A stretch of 64,000 bases of DNA from Actinomycetes bacterium (GCA_021816935.1 JAKAWR010000004.1:88435-152434); one strand, 5' to 3'; shown: positions 7,175-16,770, counted from the stretch's first letter. Made by a program: numbers and translations. Notes: generated from the letters alone by a model not told the origin.

Positions 7175-9615
7175 TAGCTCGGAGGGGCATCCTGCGGGGC
7201 GGTGCCCCAGGCCTTGTCAGGGGTGCTCCCAAGGTTGAAATCGAGCGTCGCGCCCACCATGGCAGCTTGTGCGGGTAGGAAGGGTTCGTTGCTCGTCTGA
7301 CCGTTGACCGTGAGGCCATGCACGTACTCCGTACCGGACGCCGCTCCCTGAGCGTTGATCGTGATGCTGCGTCCCCCTGCGAGATGCACCTGCTCTGACG
7401 GGAACGCCGGGGAGGCAAGCACGAGGGTAGCGGTGCCCGGGACCTCGGGGTACATGCCGAGCATCGCCCAGACGTTCCAGGCGCTCATTGCACCGAGGTC
7501 GTCGTTCCCGGGTTCACCGCCCGGAGTGGGGCCATACAGCGTGGTGCTGATTCTCCTTACGACTTCCTGGGTGAGCCACGGGGCACCTGCGTAGTCGGCC
7601 TCCCAGGGTATCTCCATACAGGTCTCGTTGCCGGCCCAGTCGTAAGGTGCGATCGGTCCGGCGTTCAGTTGCGTGAAGAACGCCTGGAGACGCGCCACCA
7701 CGGCAGCATCGCCCCCCATCTTGGCGAAGAGACCGGCGAGGTCTTGCGGAACGGCCCAGCTGTACTGCCACGTGTCTCCCTCCTGGAATCCGACCTGGCC
7801 GGTACCGCCGCCGTTGAGCTCTTGCAGCGCCCTTGCCACGGCCAAGCTGCCCTTCGGCCATCCGGGAGGGAACGAGCCGCCGGCCTGGCGGGGAGCCATC
7901 CAGCCGGTGGCGGGATCATAGAGGACGCTCCAGTTGCCTGAGCGCCGCAGGAATTCGGCTGCAGTAGGCGAGTTGCCGAGGGCCTGGGCCAGCTGCGATA
8001 TGGCGAAATCGTCAACTGCATACTCCAGGGTGAGCGAGGCCCCGTCGGGCTCCGTCGAACCGGTCTCGTGGGTGATTTCGGGCGTGCCCACCACGTATCC
8101 GTGTTCCATGTAGGAGGAGAGCCCTGGGCGCTCCTTGTAGGCCACGGGCCCAACCCCAGCCGCGGGTGGCAGAACCGTTGCGCCCTTGACCATCTCGGAA
8201 AGGGCGGTGGCGGCATCGAAGCCCCTTACGCCCAGGGCGTACGCACTTGCGATCATTGCATCGGAAGGATCTCCTCCCATCATGCCCGTGTAGCCGTTTG
8301 CAACCGGCCATCGGGGGAGCCACCCACCCTGCTCGCCGTCGCGAACGAGCGACTGCATCATGGCTGCGGTCTCTCTTGGTGCGATGATGGCAAGCAGCGG
8401 CATCTCGGCGCGGTAGATGTCCCATCCCGAGAAGTTCGAGTACTGCGGCAGGGTGCTGGCCACGTGCACCCGGCCGTCGAAGCCCATGTAGCTGCCGTTG
8501 GCGTCGCTGAATACCGATGGGAAAAGCAGGCAGTGGTACAGATCGGTGTAGAAGGTGACCATCTGGCTGTGCGTGCCACCTGACACGGAGATGCGCCCCA
8601 GGAACCTGCTCCAGGTTCCTGCGGCGGCTCCGGCGACGCCGCTGAAGTTCCAGCCGGGCTGCTCCGCCCGGAGATTGGCGAGGGCATCCGCGGTGCTGGT
8701 GAAAGAGATCCCCACCTTGACAAGCAGGTTCAAGGGGCTTGTAGACCTGGCGAAGCGTAAGTACCCACCGTCGCCGCTTCCGGCCGAGGAGTCCCAGCTG
8801 GAGGTGGAGCGCAATCCTTCCCCCGCACCCGAGACCGACCTGCCTGCCGATATGGTGGATCCGTTCCACACGTCTATGCCGGCTGGCGTTGTGTTGAGTT
8901 CGGCGGCGAAGTGGACCGTATAGGTGTCTCCGGAACTACAGAAGTTGCCCGAGGTGGCGTAACCGGTCATGAGGCGTGGACCCGCCATCTCGAACGACGA
9001 GCCAGTTACGCCGTTCTGGCTTCCGCTCACATCTACGAGGAGTCCGGGCTTCGATCCGGGGGGAAAGCTGAAATCGGCTACGCCAGTGCGGGTCGTGGCG
9101 GTAATGGCGACCTTCACGCCGCTTGCCAGCTTGACGGAGTAGTAGCCGGGCCATGCCCGCTCGTTGGCGTGCGAGAAGCTGGAGTAGTAACGCTGAGGGT
9201 CGGATGCGGGGGAGGCGGTCAGTGTCTTCGTGATGGGCATGAACGGCACGTCGCCGTAGGTCATGCAGCCGGCACCCGAGAGATGAGTGAGACTGAAGCC
9301 GTCTATCCGGGGGACAGAATACAGGTAGCCGCCCGCAAGGGAGGGGGGCTGTTCCGGATCGGGCGTATCGGGGCTCCACTGGACCATGCCAAAGGGCACG
9401 TCGGCACCCGGGAAAGTCTCGATCCGGCCGACGACCTTGCCACCAGAACCCGTTCCTATGAACGGGTTCGCGTAACCGACCGGCCCCTGGGGTCGTGGAA
9501 GGTCGAAGGGGCTGGGACCGGACGCGGCCGGCGAGCCGGCTCTTCCGCAAGACGGCAGGATCGCAAGCGCTGCAACTACCAGCGTCCCGATGGGAACGAG
9601 TCGCCTCTCAAGCAT
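7162..9615 (-). CDS. GH92 family glycosidase (alpha-mannosidase type), lipoprotein
   Basis: An 817-residue secreted glycoside hydrolase of family 92, whose members are mostly exo-acting alpha-mannosidases. GH92 hallmarks are the start of the domain (YANPFIGTGSGGKVVGR, ETFPGADVPFGMVQWSPDT), GFSLTHLSGAGC, and later GNDDLGAMSAWNVWAMLGMYP. The N-terminus MLERRLVPIGTLVVAALAIL followed by PSCGRAG looks like a lipoprotein signal. ATG 9615 was chosen because it starts this signal; the frame continues open upstream. The exact linkage specificity cannot be read from sequence. It is divergent from the GT4 gene with 172 bp between starts. Confidence 0.9.
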   Translation of the reverse strand: MLERRLVPIGTLVVAALAILPSCGRAGSPAASGPSPFDLPRPQGPVGYANPFIGTGSGGKVVGRIETFPGADVPFGMVQWSPDTPDPEQPPSLAGGYLYSVPRIDGFSLTHLSGAGCMTYGDVPFMPITKTLTASPASDPQRYYSSFSHANERAWPGYYSVKLASGVKVAITATTRTGVADFSFPPGSKPGLLVDVSGSQNGVTGSSFEMAGPRLMTGYATSGNFCSSGDTYTVHFAAELNTTPAGIDVWNGSTISAGRSVSGAGEGLRSTSSWDSSAGSGDGGYLRFARSTSPLNLLVKVGISFTSTADALANLRAEQPGWNFSGVAGAAAGTWSRFLGRISVSGGTHSQMVTFYTDLYHCLLFPSVFSDANGSYMGFDGRVHVASTLPQYSNFSGWDIYRAEMPLLAIIAPRETAAMMQSLVRDGEQGGWLPRWPVANGYTGMMGGDPSDAMIASAYALGVRGFDAATALSEMVKGATVLPPAAGVGPVAYKERPGLSSYMEHGYVVGTPEITHETGSTEPDGASLTLEYAVDDFAISQLAQALGNSPTAAEFLRRSGNWSVLYDPATGWMAPRQAGGSFPPGWPKGSLAVARALQELNGGGTGQVGFQEGDTWQYSWAVPQDLAGLFAKMGGDAAVVARLQAFFTQLNAGPIAPYDWAGNETCMEIPWEADYAGAPWLTQEVVRRISTTLYGPTPGGEPGNDDLGAMSAWNVWAMLGMYPEVPGTATLVLASPAFPSEQVHLAGGRSITINAQGAASGTEYVHGLTVNGQTSNEPFLPAQAAMVGATLDFNLGSTPDKAWGTAPQDAPPSYPPG

Positions 9616-9710
9616 ACGGGGATCCACTGTACAGAAGGGGTGTTGCCCATTGCCAAGCTGCAGCCGAGACGGCCGCCAGAGACCCGCCGCTTGCAACGGA
9701 GCTACGCCAA

Positions 9711-9753
9711 CCAGGCGGGCTTGCTGCTCTGCCGCCTTGCCAGGCGGGCTTGC
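9711..9753. repeat. Direct repeat in the GH92/GT4 divergent promoter region
   Basis: CCAGGCGGGCTTGC occurs at 9711-9724 and again at 9740-9753 (period 29). It could be a duplicated regulatory site or simple slippage. Confidence 0.4.
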
Positions 9754-9787
9754 CCTCGGGAGCCCGGTTGCGAGAGACTCTAACGTT

Positions 9788-11350
9788 ATGGCAAATAGCC
9801 GTGCGTACGGGACCTGGTTCAGCGTGCCTTCGCGCGCCAAGAGCCGCTGCCCGGAGCCAATTCCTGCAATACCCGGGCAGGTGCCGGCGTCTCCTCCCGC
9901 ACCGGGAGGGTTCCGTGTCGCGTTGCTCGTTTACCGGGGGAACCCGCAATGCGGCGGCCAGGGAGTCTACGTCAGGCATCTGTCTCGGGAGCTGGTGAAC
10001 CTCGGTCATTCAGTGGAGGTCTTCTCTGGCCAGCCCTGGCCGGTTCTCGACGAGGGAGTGGGCTTCACTCCCGTGCCCGGCCTCGACCTGTACCGGGAGC
10101 CGGACCCGTTCAGAACCCCAAGGCGCGACGAGATCTGCACGCCGATCGACGTTCTCGAGCTACTCACCTTGTGGGCAGGGGGCTTTCCGGAGCCGAGGAC
10201 CTTCAGCATGAGGGCGAGGAGGGTGCTCGGGGCCAGGTTGGGTGATTTTGACATCGTTCACGACAACCAGTGTTTCGGTTCGGGCCTACTCGGGATGATG
10301 AACGATGGCTGGCCCCTCGTGGCAACCTTCCATCACCCCCTTACAGTCGATCGCGAGTTGGCGATCGCCCATGCGGAGGGATTCTGGAAGAAGCTCTCGC
10401 AGAGGCGCTGGTACGCTTTCCTGCGCATGCAGGCGCGCGTGGCTCGCAGGGTGCCGAGGATAATTACGGTGTCCGACTCGTCACGTCGCGATATATCTGC
10501 GCAGGTGGGCGTCCCGATCGACGCCTTGAGGGTTGTTCCTGTGGGGGTGGACCATACGGTGTTCCGGCCGGTGCTCGGGGTGGAGAGGGTGCCGGGCAGG
10601 ATCATGGCCACCTCGTCGAGCGACGTGCCGATGAAGGGGATCGTGCCGTTACTGAATGCTGTCGCGAAGGTGCGGACGGACCACGAGGTGGAGCTGGTGA
10701 TCGTGGGCAAGCCGAAGGAGGGCGGTCGCGTGGCGAGGGCGATCACTGAGTTAGGTCTCTCTTCAGTCGTGCGGCACGTCAGCGGCGTCAGCGACGAAGA
10801 GTTGGCTCGGCTTTACTCCGAAGCGGAGCTTGCCGTGGTGCCGTCGCTTTACGAAGGTTTCTCGCTTCCTGCCATCGAGGCGATGGCCTGCGGAGCTCCG
10901 CTCGTTGCGACTACGGGAGGGGCATTGCCTGAGGTGGTAGGGGAAAGTGGCAGGACCTGCCTTCTGGTGCCGCCCGGAGATCCGGAAGCCCTCGCGGCCG
11001 CGATCCGGCGCGTGCTGGACGATCCGGCGCTTGCAGAGCGCCTTTCCGTAGAGGGGCGGCAGCGGGTACTGGAGCGGTTCACCTGGCGCTGCACGGCCGA
11101 GAAGACCGCAGAGCAGTATCGCGAGGTGCTGGGGATATGTGCGCCTCCCCAGGTGGCCGAGCCGGCTATCGTTGGGGTGGCGGCCGGCGTTTCTACCAGG
11201 GTGCCGTCGCATGCGCAGCCTGCCGTGCCGGGCGCTCCCGTGGGGGAGACCGAGCCCGGCTATTTGCTCCAGGGCCGGATGGACGATCCGGCGCTGCCCG
11301 GACGCATCACGGCCGGGGATCTACCGAGCGCGGCCGTTGCTGACTGTTGA
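9788..11350 (+). CDS. Glycosyltransferase family 4 (GT-B fold)
   Basis: Transfers a sugar from a nucleotide or lipid donor; 520 residues. The N-terminal acceptor domain begins FRVALLVYRGNPQCGGQGVY (the GGQGVY loop is typical of GT4). The C-terminal donor domain has SLYEGFSLPAIEAMACGAPL, with the EX7E-type motif, then GGALPEVVG. About 40 N-terminal residues and 60 C-terminal residues are low-complexity. ATG 9788 has no strong ribosome site. The stop overlaps the next methyltransferase start. It heads a three-gene operon with the methyltransferase and toroid-fold genes, suggesting assembly of a modified surface glycan or glycolipid (inference). Confidence 0.88.
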   Translation: MANSRAYGTWFSVPSRAKSRCPEPIPAIPGQVPASPPAPGGFRVALLVYRGNPQCGGQGVYVRHLSRELVNLGHSVEVFSGQPWPVLDEGVGFTPVPGLDLYREPDPFRTPRRDEICTPIDVLELLTLWAGGFPEPRTFSMRARRVLGARLGDFDIVHDNQCFGSGLLGMMNDGWPLVATFHHPLTVDRELAIAHAEGFWKKLSQRRWYAFLRMQARVARRVPRIITVSDSSRRDISAQVGVPIDALRVVPVGVDHTVFRPVLGVERVPGRIMATSSSDVPMKGIVPLLNAVAKVRTDHEVELVIVGKPKEGGRVARAITELGLSSVVRHVSGVSDEELARLYSEAELAVVPSLYEGFSLPAIEAMACGAPLVATTGGALPEVVGESGRTCLLVPPGDPEALAAAIRRVLDDPALAERLSVEGRQRVLERFTWRCTAEKTAEQYREVLGICAPPQVAEPAIVGVAAGVSTRVPSHAQPAVPGAPVGETEPGYLLQGRMDDPALPGRITAGDLPSAAVADC

Positions 11351-12059
11351 CTACGGTCGCCTGGGGCTCAGCCCCGGGGAGCTCCTGCTCGATCTCGGCT
11401 GCGGCGCTGGCCGCCACGCGTTCGAAGGCCTGCGTGGCGGGGCACGGGTGGTAGCCCTCGATGCATCGTATAACGAAGTGCTGTCAACGCGTAACATGTT
11501 CCGGGCGATGGGTGCGGAGCGTGAGGCGGCGGAGGGATCTGTGGGATCGGCCGTGCAAGGCGACGCGCTCCGCGTTCCCTTTCGCGACGGTGCCTTCGAT
11601 CGGATCATTGTTTCCGAGGTGCTGGAGCACGTGAAGGACGATACGCTCGCTATCGCCGAGCTCTCCAGGGTACTGAAGCCGCAAGGGGTTCTCGCCGTGA
11701 CGGTTCCGCGCTTCGTTCCCGAGCTCGTCAACTGGCGCCTTTCGAAGGAGTACCACGACCAGCCGGGCGGGCACATCCGCATCTATCCGCGCACGGTTCT
11801 CGTTGACAGGCTCGAGAAAGGAGGGCTGAAGGTCGTGGCGTCGCACTATGCCCACGGCTTGCACTCGCCCTACTGGTGGCTTCGCTCGGCGGTTGGCCCG
11901 GCAAACGACCGGCACCCCGCCGTTGCGGCCTATCACCGCCTGCTCGTGTGGGACATCACGAAACGACCGCTCGTGACCAGGTTGGCCGAACGGGCTCTTG
12001 CCCCACTGATAGGCAAGAGCCTGGTCCTGTACGCAAGGAAGAGGGATGAGCATGGATGA
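11337..12059 (+). CDS. Class I SAM-dependent methyltransferase (Methyltransf_11 type)
   Basis: A 240-residue methyltransferase. The SAM-binding motif I is LLLDLGCGAGRHAFEGL, followed by VVALDASYNEV, then DGAFDRIIVSEVLEHV and LSRVLKPQGVLAVTVPRF. The substrate is unknown; the gene context suggests a sugar or lipid. The frame runs upstream inside the GT4 gene. TTG 11337 sits immediately before the conserved start and overlaps the GT4 stop, so it is the most economical choice. It overlaps the next gene by 14 bp. Confidence 0.87.
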   Translation: MLTVDYGRLGLSPGELLLDLGCGAGRHAFEGLRGGARVVALDASYNEVLSTRNMFRAMGAEREAAEGSVGSAVQGDALRVPFRDGAFDRIIVSEVLEHVKDDTLAIAELSRVLKPQGVLAVTVPRFVPELVNWRLSKEYHDQPGGHIRIYPRTVLVDRLEKGGLKVVASHYAHGLHSPYWWLRSAVGPANDRHPAVAAYHRLLVWDITKRPLVTRLAERALAPLIGKSLVLYARKRDEHG

Positions 12060-13080
12060 AGGAACGGAAGCTGCTGCAGCGCCGTTGACGCCGGCCGAGA
12101 TGCGCCGGAGCGCAGAGTCGATTGCAGAGGTCCAGTGCCGGGACGGCATGATCCCCTGGTTCGGAGGCGGCCATTGCGACCCCTGGAATCACGTGGAGGC
12201 CGCTATGGCGCTAGCGACGGTGGGGATGTTCGAAGAGGCGACGAAAGCCTACGAATGGCTGGTCTCGTCCCAGCTCCCCGACGGATCCTGGTTCAACTAC
12301 TACCTGGCGGGGTCCGGGGTGAAGGACCCGCGCATCGACACCAACGTCTGCGCCTATATGGCCACGGGAACCTGGCATCAGTATCTCGCAACAGGGGATA
12401 TCGGGTTCCTGGAATGGATGTGGAAGGTGCTCGATCGCGCGATGGAGTTCGTGCTTCGCTACCAGCGGGAAAGCGGGAACATCACCTGGTCGCTCGATCC
12501 GGACGGCAGGCGGGGGCGCTACGCCCTCCTCACCGGTTCGTGCTCCATCTACCATGCTCTCGGTTGCGCTCAGATGTGCGCTTCCGTGCTCGGTTACGAG
12601 CGTCCCATGTGGGCGGCCGCGAGGAGGCGGTTGCGGACGGCGCTCTCCACGCCGAGCCGCGGCTTCGAGCCGAAGGACGAATTCGCGATGGACTGGTATT
12701 ACCCCGTGCTCTCCGGTGCGCTCGTGGGCAGGCGTGCCGGAGAGCGGCTGGACTCGCGCTGGGACCGTTTCGTCATGGAGGGGCGCGGAGTCAGGTGTGT
12801 GTCGACGAGCCCGTGGGTAACGGCTGCCGAGACGGCCGAATGTGCCATTGCCCTCGACATCTCCGGCCGACGGGAGCAGGCCGGAGACCTGCTGGCGTGG
12901 TCCCGCGACCTGCGGCTTCCCGACGGGTCCTACTGGACAGGCCTCGTATACCCTGAGCGGATGCCGTTTCCCGGCGGCGAGCGCACCACCTACACCGCGG
13001 CCGCAGTCATCCTGGCGGTGGACGCGCATATCGGCCGGAGCCGCACCTCGAAGCTTTTCGGTAGGCGCCCGCAAGGCTGA
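12046..13080 (+). CDS. Prenyltransferase / squalene-cyclase-like alpha-toroid protein
   Basis: A 344-residue protein with repeated helix pairs of the alpha/alpha toroid fold: DPWNHVEAAMALATVGMFEE, YEWLVSSQLPDGSWFNYYLA, and RDLRLPDGSYWTGLVYPER near the end. These QxPDGSW-like repeats recall terpene cyclases and prenyltransferase beta-type barrels. The DXDD motif of class II cyclases is not evident, so a sugar- or glycan-processing role is equally possible. It is translationally coupled to the methyltransferase. I would call it conserved but of unknown activity. Confidence 0.7.
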   Translation: MSMDEGTEAAAAPLTPAEMRRSAESIAEVQCRDGMIPWFGGGHCDPWNHVEAAMALATVGMFEEATKAYEWLVSSQLPDGSWFNYYLAGSGVKDPRIDTNVCAYMATGTWHQYLATGDIGFLEWMWKVLDRAMEFVLRYQRESGNITWSLDPDGRRGRYALLTGSCSIYHALGCAQMCASVLGYERPMWAAARRRLRTALSTPSRGFEPKDEFAMDWYYPVLSGALVGRRAGERLDSRWDRFVMEGRGVRCVSTSPWVTAAETAECAIALDISGRREQAGDLLAWSRDLRLPDGSYWTGLVYPERMPFPGGERTTYTAAAVILAVDAHIGRSRTSKLFGRRPQG

Positions 13081-13094
13081 GGCTCTTACCTCAG
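13077..13094. terminator. Short hairpin between convergent genes
   Basis: CTGAGG-6 nt loop-CCTCAG forms a 6-bp stem spanning the 10-bp gap between convergent stop codons. The left half (GCTGAGGCTCTTA) also resembles the end of the repeat family described elsewhere, but without the rest of the end sequence. Confidence 0.45.
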
Positions 13095-13798
13095 ATACGG
13101 CGCAGGATCCGGAGGGAACCTTCGCCAGCGGTCTCGACCCAGTTGCCGGAGGAGAGCGCTGCGGAGTAGATCTCGAAGGGTGGGCGTCCCCCCTCCGCCG
13201 GTTCCGGGAAAACGTCGTGGATGGCGAGCAACCCTCCCGGCTGGACGTGCGGACTCCATCCGTTGTAATCCCCCCATGCGGCGTCTTCTCCATGGCCTCC
13301 GTCTATGAAGCAGAAGCAGATCGGTGTGTGCCAGGCGGCTGCGACTCTGCGCGAGTCGCCCACCACGCCGATCACGCACGACTCCAGCCCAGCGGCTTCG
13401 ATCGTGCGCCTCCAGGAAGGCAGCGTGTCGATCCTGCCGCTGCGTACGTCGACAAGTGCCGGATCGTGATGGTCCCAGCCAGGCTGCTGCTCCTCGGAGC
13501 CTCGGTGGTGGTCGATGCTGAACAGGACCGAGCTGGCCGCGGCAGGCGTCCCCGGGCCAACGGCTGCCGCCGCAGCCCCCAGATAGATGGTCGACTTACC
13601 GCACCAGGCTCCTATCTCGATCATAACGCGTGACGATCCTTCTTCGTCTGCCGCCGCCCAGGCGGCCTCGTACAGGGCGAGACCTTCGACTTCCGGCATG
13701 AAGCCCTTTGTGGCAGCCGCAAGTTCTATCAGGCGCGTAGGTATTGGTGGCGCGCCGTGCGCGGACCGTCTATCGAGGGGAACCGGTTGCGCGGTCAT
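13091..13798 (-). CDS. Class I SAM-dependent methyltransferase (Methyltransf_24 type)
   Basis: A 235-residue methyltransferase. Motif I is RVMIEIGAWCGKSTIYLGAA, followed by SVLFSIDHHRGSEEQQPGW. The ICFCFIDGGHGEDAAWGDY block with Asp/His ligands resembles the metal-assisted O-methyltransferase group, and GGLLAIHDVFP follows. It lies 25 bp downstream of pepN on the same strand and converges on the GT4 operon. Family identity is secure; the substrate is unknown. A link to glycan or lipid modification is suggested only by neighbours. Confidence 0.85.
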   Translation of the reverse strand: MTAQPVPLDRRSAHGAPPIPTRLIELAAATKGFMPEVEGLALYEAAWAAADEEGSSRVMIEIGAWCGKSTIYLGAAAAAVGPGTPAAASSVLFSIDHHRGSEEQQPGWDHHDPALVDVRSGRIDTLPSWRRTIEAAGLESCVIGVVGDSRRVAAAWHTPICFCFIDGGHGEDAAWGDYNGWSPHVQPGGLLAIHDVFPEPAEGGRPPFEIYSAALSSGNWVETAGEGSLRILRRI

Positions 13799-13823
13799 CG
13801 CCCTGACGCAGCGGGGCCGGCTA

Positions 13824-16664
13824 TCACCGGGTCCGGTCTTCCAGTCGGGTAATCCCCGCGGCCAGAGCGTCCTCCAGTTCGCCTGTATCGAGCATGCGGC
13901 TGGTTGCCGCGCGGTTGACGTGGAGCTTCTCCACGATCTGGCGCACGGTCTGACGGCCGGATCGAACGGGATGATCGTTTATGAACGCGGCGATCTCTGC
14001 AACCAGCACATCCGATTTGCAGAGCCACTTCACGCCGTCGAGCATCCGCGGCACCGTATTGGGTGGGAGGCGATCCACGAGCTCTTCCCAATTCTCCGTG
14101 ACCTTGGCCCAGACGGCTTCTCCGGAGCTGTCGTTGGCCAGGAGCTGCTGGATCAGGAACGGTGCGTTCTGGGTGCGTACCTCGGTCAGGGCCATACCGA
14201 ATGCCGCCAGCACCAGGTCCAGGTCCTGGAACCCGGCGAGCGAGTAGAGATACCTGTTCTCTTCCTGGGGTGTCGCAGGATGGCGGTAGCGTTCACACAG
14301 GTCGTCGAACTCCGGCCTCCCACCGCGGAGGGTCACTATGTGCAGAATCGCCGACGCGAGATCCGGCTCGAGGGCCGCTCCTTCGGTTGCCAGCGTTCGG
14401 TAGGCGTTGCCCGCCCATTCGGTTACCTCGGGATCGTTGCCCCTGATCCCGAGGATCGCAATTACCTGCGCCCGCAGTACCGCTACGCGATCTTCTTCTT
14501 CGGGATCAGGATCGAATCCGGCGGCGGCAAGGACTGGGCCCGCGAGGAGGCGAGTGTAGCCGGCGAGCAAGGAGGCGACCCGGGATCCCGCTGGCGCCAC
14601 ATGGCCGAAGAACGAGAGCGCGCGAAAAGCCACCGACCAGACGTCCGGATCGTTCTCATCTGATGCCACAAGAGCCTCGAATGCCCGTAGCAAGGTATCT
14701 ACCCGGTACCGACCGGCCAGGAACAGGGCCCACGCGTCACTTACGATGTCGAAACGCTCCAGGGTCTCCAACTGGTGCATCCGGGCTGTGATCGCTGCCA
14801 GACCGGGAGGGGAGTATGCAACCCTGTAGAAGCCGGCTCCGCGGGCGTTGGCCAGGAGCGGCGCGGGCAGTGCGGTCGTCACGGGCTCGGACCCGAGCAG
14901 GAGCCTCTCGTCGTCGCCATTGCTATCCTCGCCACCCTCCCGACCGTCTCCCCGTCCTTCGCGCCCGACTCTTTCGCGCCCACCATCAGCCCCGCCCGGT
15001 TCGCCGTCGACCCCGGACCCTCCTCCCCCCAGTGCGCGTACCACCACGGGAACCGACCAGATCGTACTGCGACCGGCATCGCGCTCCGCCGGAGGAGCCG
15101 CGTCCTCGTCGAGGTACCGGAAGACCTCCTGGGCGAGAACAGCCGGTCCCTCCGGCACCGCCTGCCCATCCGGAGCCTCTTGCCCCCCCACCGCGGCCTG
15201 TTCGCCTGCCGCGACCGACACGAGAGGATACCCTCCGGTGAACACCCACGACTTCATCACGGAATGCACCGGCTGGCCAGATGCCTGCTCCAGGGCCGCC
15301 CAGAGATCGGAGGTTTCAGTACTGGAATAGGCGTGTTCGGTCAGGTAGCGCCTGATCCCCTCCCGGAAAACCGGCGGACCGAGGTACTGTTCCAGCATCC
15401 TCAGCACGGAGGCGCCCTTCTGGTAGGTGATCACATCGAACATGCCCTGGGCCTCTTCGGGCGGTCCCACCGGGTACTCGATCGGTCGCGTTGTGGCTAG
15501 CGAGTCGATGTCAAGGGCCTGCTCCCGTTCTATCCCAAACGTTACCCAGCGCTTCCAGGCGGGCCGGAATGCATCTACGCATAGCATCTCCATGAAGGTG
15601 GCGAACGCCTCGTTGAGCCAGATTCCATTCCACCACTTCATCGTGACCAGGTCGCCGAACCACATGTGGGCTATCTCGTGGGCGATCACGTCGGCGGCGC
15701 GTTGGAGCTCCTGCTGCGATGAACGCTCAGGGTCCAGAAGCAGGATCGATTCGCGGAACGTGATGCAGCCGAGGTTCTCCATTGCTCCGAAAGCGAAGTC
15801 CGGGATCGCTACCAGGTCGAGCTTGTCTCCGGGATAGGCGATGCCGAACCAGTCCGCGAAGAACTCGACGGCATGTACGGCAACTTCTAGGGCATAGGAG
15901 GTCAGAGCCTCCTTTCCCGGTACGTGGACTATCCGTACCGGCACCCCTCGTACGCTGCGTTCAGGGCCGAAGACCAGGTTGCCCACCACGAATGCAACCA
16001 GGTAGGTAGACATCGGGATGGTATCGGCAAAGGTTACGCGGTGCCTCCCCGGTCCCGGTCCCGGTCCCGATTCCGGTCCCGCTGCGGCGAAGTGCTCGTC
16101 GATCTCGACAGGCCAGTTCGAGACGGCGTCGATGTTCCCGTCCAGATCAAGGGTGATCGAAAATATCGCCTTACGATCAGGTTCGTCGATGCAGGGGAAC
16201 GCCCTGCGGGCGTCGGTGGCCTCGAACTGAGTCGTTGCAAGTGTGAGCTTCTCGCCGTCTGTACCGGTGTAGGTGGAGCGGTAGAAGCCCCGCAGCTTGT
16301 CGTTGAGCGTGCCCTCGAAGTCGATCGACACCACAACGGCGCTGCCCGGCTGCAGCTCGCGGTTCAACTCAATGGTGACGGTCTCGGCCTCAGCGTCGCT
16401 GGTCAGTGAAGCGGGATCCATAGCGACGGGTTCTGCGCCCGGGCCCGTGCCGACCGTGAGGGTGGTCCTGCCTATCGAAAGATCGGCCGCATGGAGAACA
16501 ATGTACGAGGCCGCCTCTTCAATTATGCCGGCAACATCCACGTGACCGCTGAAGGTCGCCCGATCGAGATCGGGCCTCAGGAGCACTGCGTAGCGTTCGG
16601 GACGGAATGTGTACGGTAGCCTGAAGGGAGCGGAAGCATCCCTGCTCGCAGAAACTTCGTTCAA
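13824..16664 (-). CDS. pepN: M1 family aminopeptidase N
   Basis: Zinc metallo-aminopeptidase of about 946 residues. The substrate-binding GAMENLGCITFRE motif is followed by the zinc site HEIAHMWFGDLVTMKWW and the glutamate ligand in NEAFATFME. An ERAP1-like C-terminal helical domain follows. Two low-complexity inserts (Gly/Glu/Ala-rich, roughly between 14880 and 15210) interrupt the region after the catalytic domain. They contain long runs of Gly, Glu, Asp and Arg that the family does not normally have. AAGGAGG lies 7 nt before TTG 16664; an adjacent TTG at 16667 is also possible. Confidence 0.93.
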   Translation of the reverse strand: MNEVSASRDASAPFRLPYTFRPERYAVLLRPDLDRATFSGHVDVAGIIEEAASYIVLHAADLSIGRTTLTVGTGPGAEPVAMDPASLTSDAEAETVTIELNRELQPGSAVVVSIDFEGTLNDKLRGFYRSTYTGTDGEKLTLATTQFEATDARRAFPCIDEPDRKAIFSITLDLDGNIDAVSNWPVEIDEHFAAAGPESGPGPGPGRHRVTFADTIPMSTYLVAFVVGNLVFGPERSVRGVPVRIVHVPGKEALTSYALEVAVHAVEFFADWFGIAYPGDKLDLVAIPDFAFGAMENLGCITFRESILLLDPERSSQQELQRAADVIAHEIAHMWFGDLVTMKWWNGIWLNEAFATFMEMLCVDAFRPAWKRWVTFGIEREQALDIDSLATTRPIEYPVGPPEEAQGMFDVITYQKGASVLRMLEQYLGPPVFREGIRRYLTEHAYSSTETSDLWAALEQASGQPVHSVMKSWVFTGGYPLVSVAAGEQAAVGGQEAPDGQAVPEGPAVLAQEVFRYLDEDAAPPAERDAGRSTIWSVPVVVRALGGGGSGVDGEPGGADGGRERVGREGRGDGREGGEDSNGDDERLLLGSEPVTTALPAPLLANARGAGFYRVAYSPPGLAAITARMHQLETLERFDIVSDAWALFLAGRYRVDTLLRAFEALVASDENDPDVWSVAFRALSFFGHVAPAGSRVASLLAGYTRLLAGPVLAAAGFDPDPEEEDRVAVLRAQVIAILGIRGNDPEVTEWAGNAYRTLATEGAALEPDLASAILHIVTLRGGRPEFDDLCERYRHPATPQEENRYLYSLAGFQDLDLVLAAFGMALTEVRTQNAPFLIQQLLANDSSGEAVWAKVTENWEELVDRLPPNTVPRMLDGVKWLCKSDVLVAEIAAFINDHPVRSGRQTVRQIVEKLHVNRAATSRMLDTGELEDALAAGITRLEDRTR

Positions 16665-16730
16665 CAATTGTCCTCCTTCGCTGTTGCCGGCATACAGCTC
16701 CGTACCCGTGCGTCGTCGTGCCTCAATACC

Positions 16731-16767
16731 TTAGAGCCTCTGCAGCTATTTCGCTGTTTGGTATACT
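16731..16767 (+). promoter_or_regulatory. Promoter of the PfkB kinase, with a repeat-end-like sequence
   Basis: TATACT at 16762-16767 is a good -10 box. A transcript would start about 7 nt later, at or next to the GTG codons 16771/16774, so the mRNA is probably leaderless. The upstream TTAGAGCCTC (16731-16740) is identical to the outer end plus target of the repeat family, but the inner part is divergent. Confidence 0.5.
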
Positions 16768-16770
16768 TGT

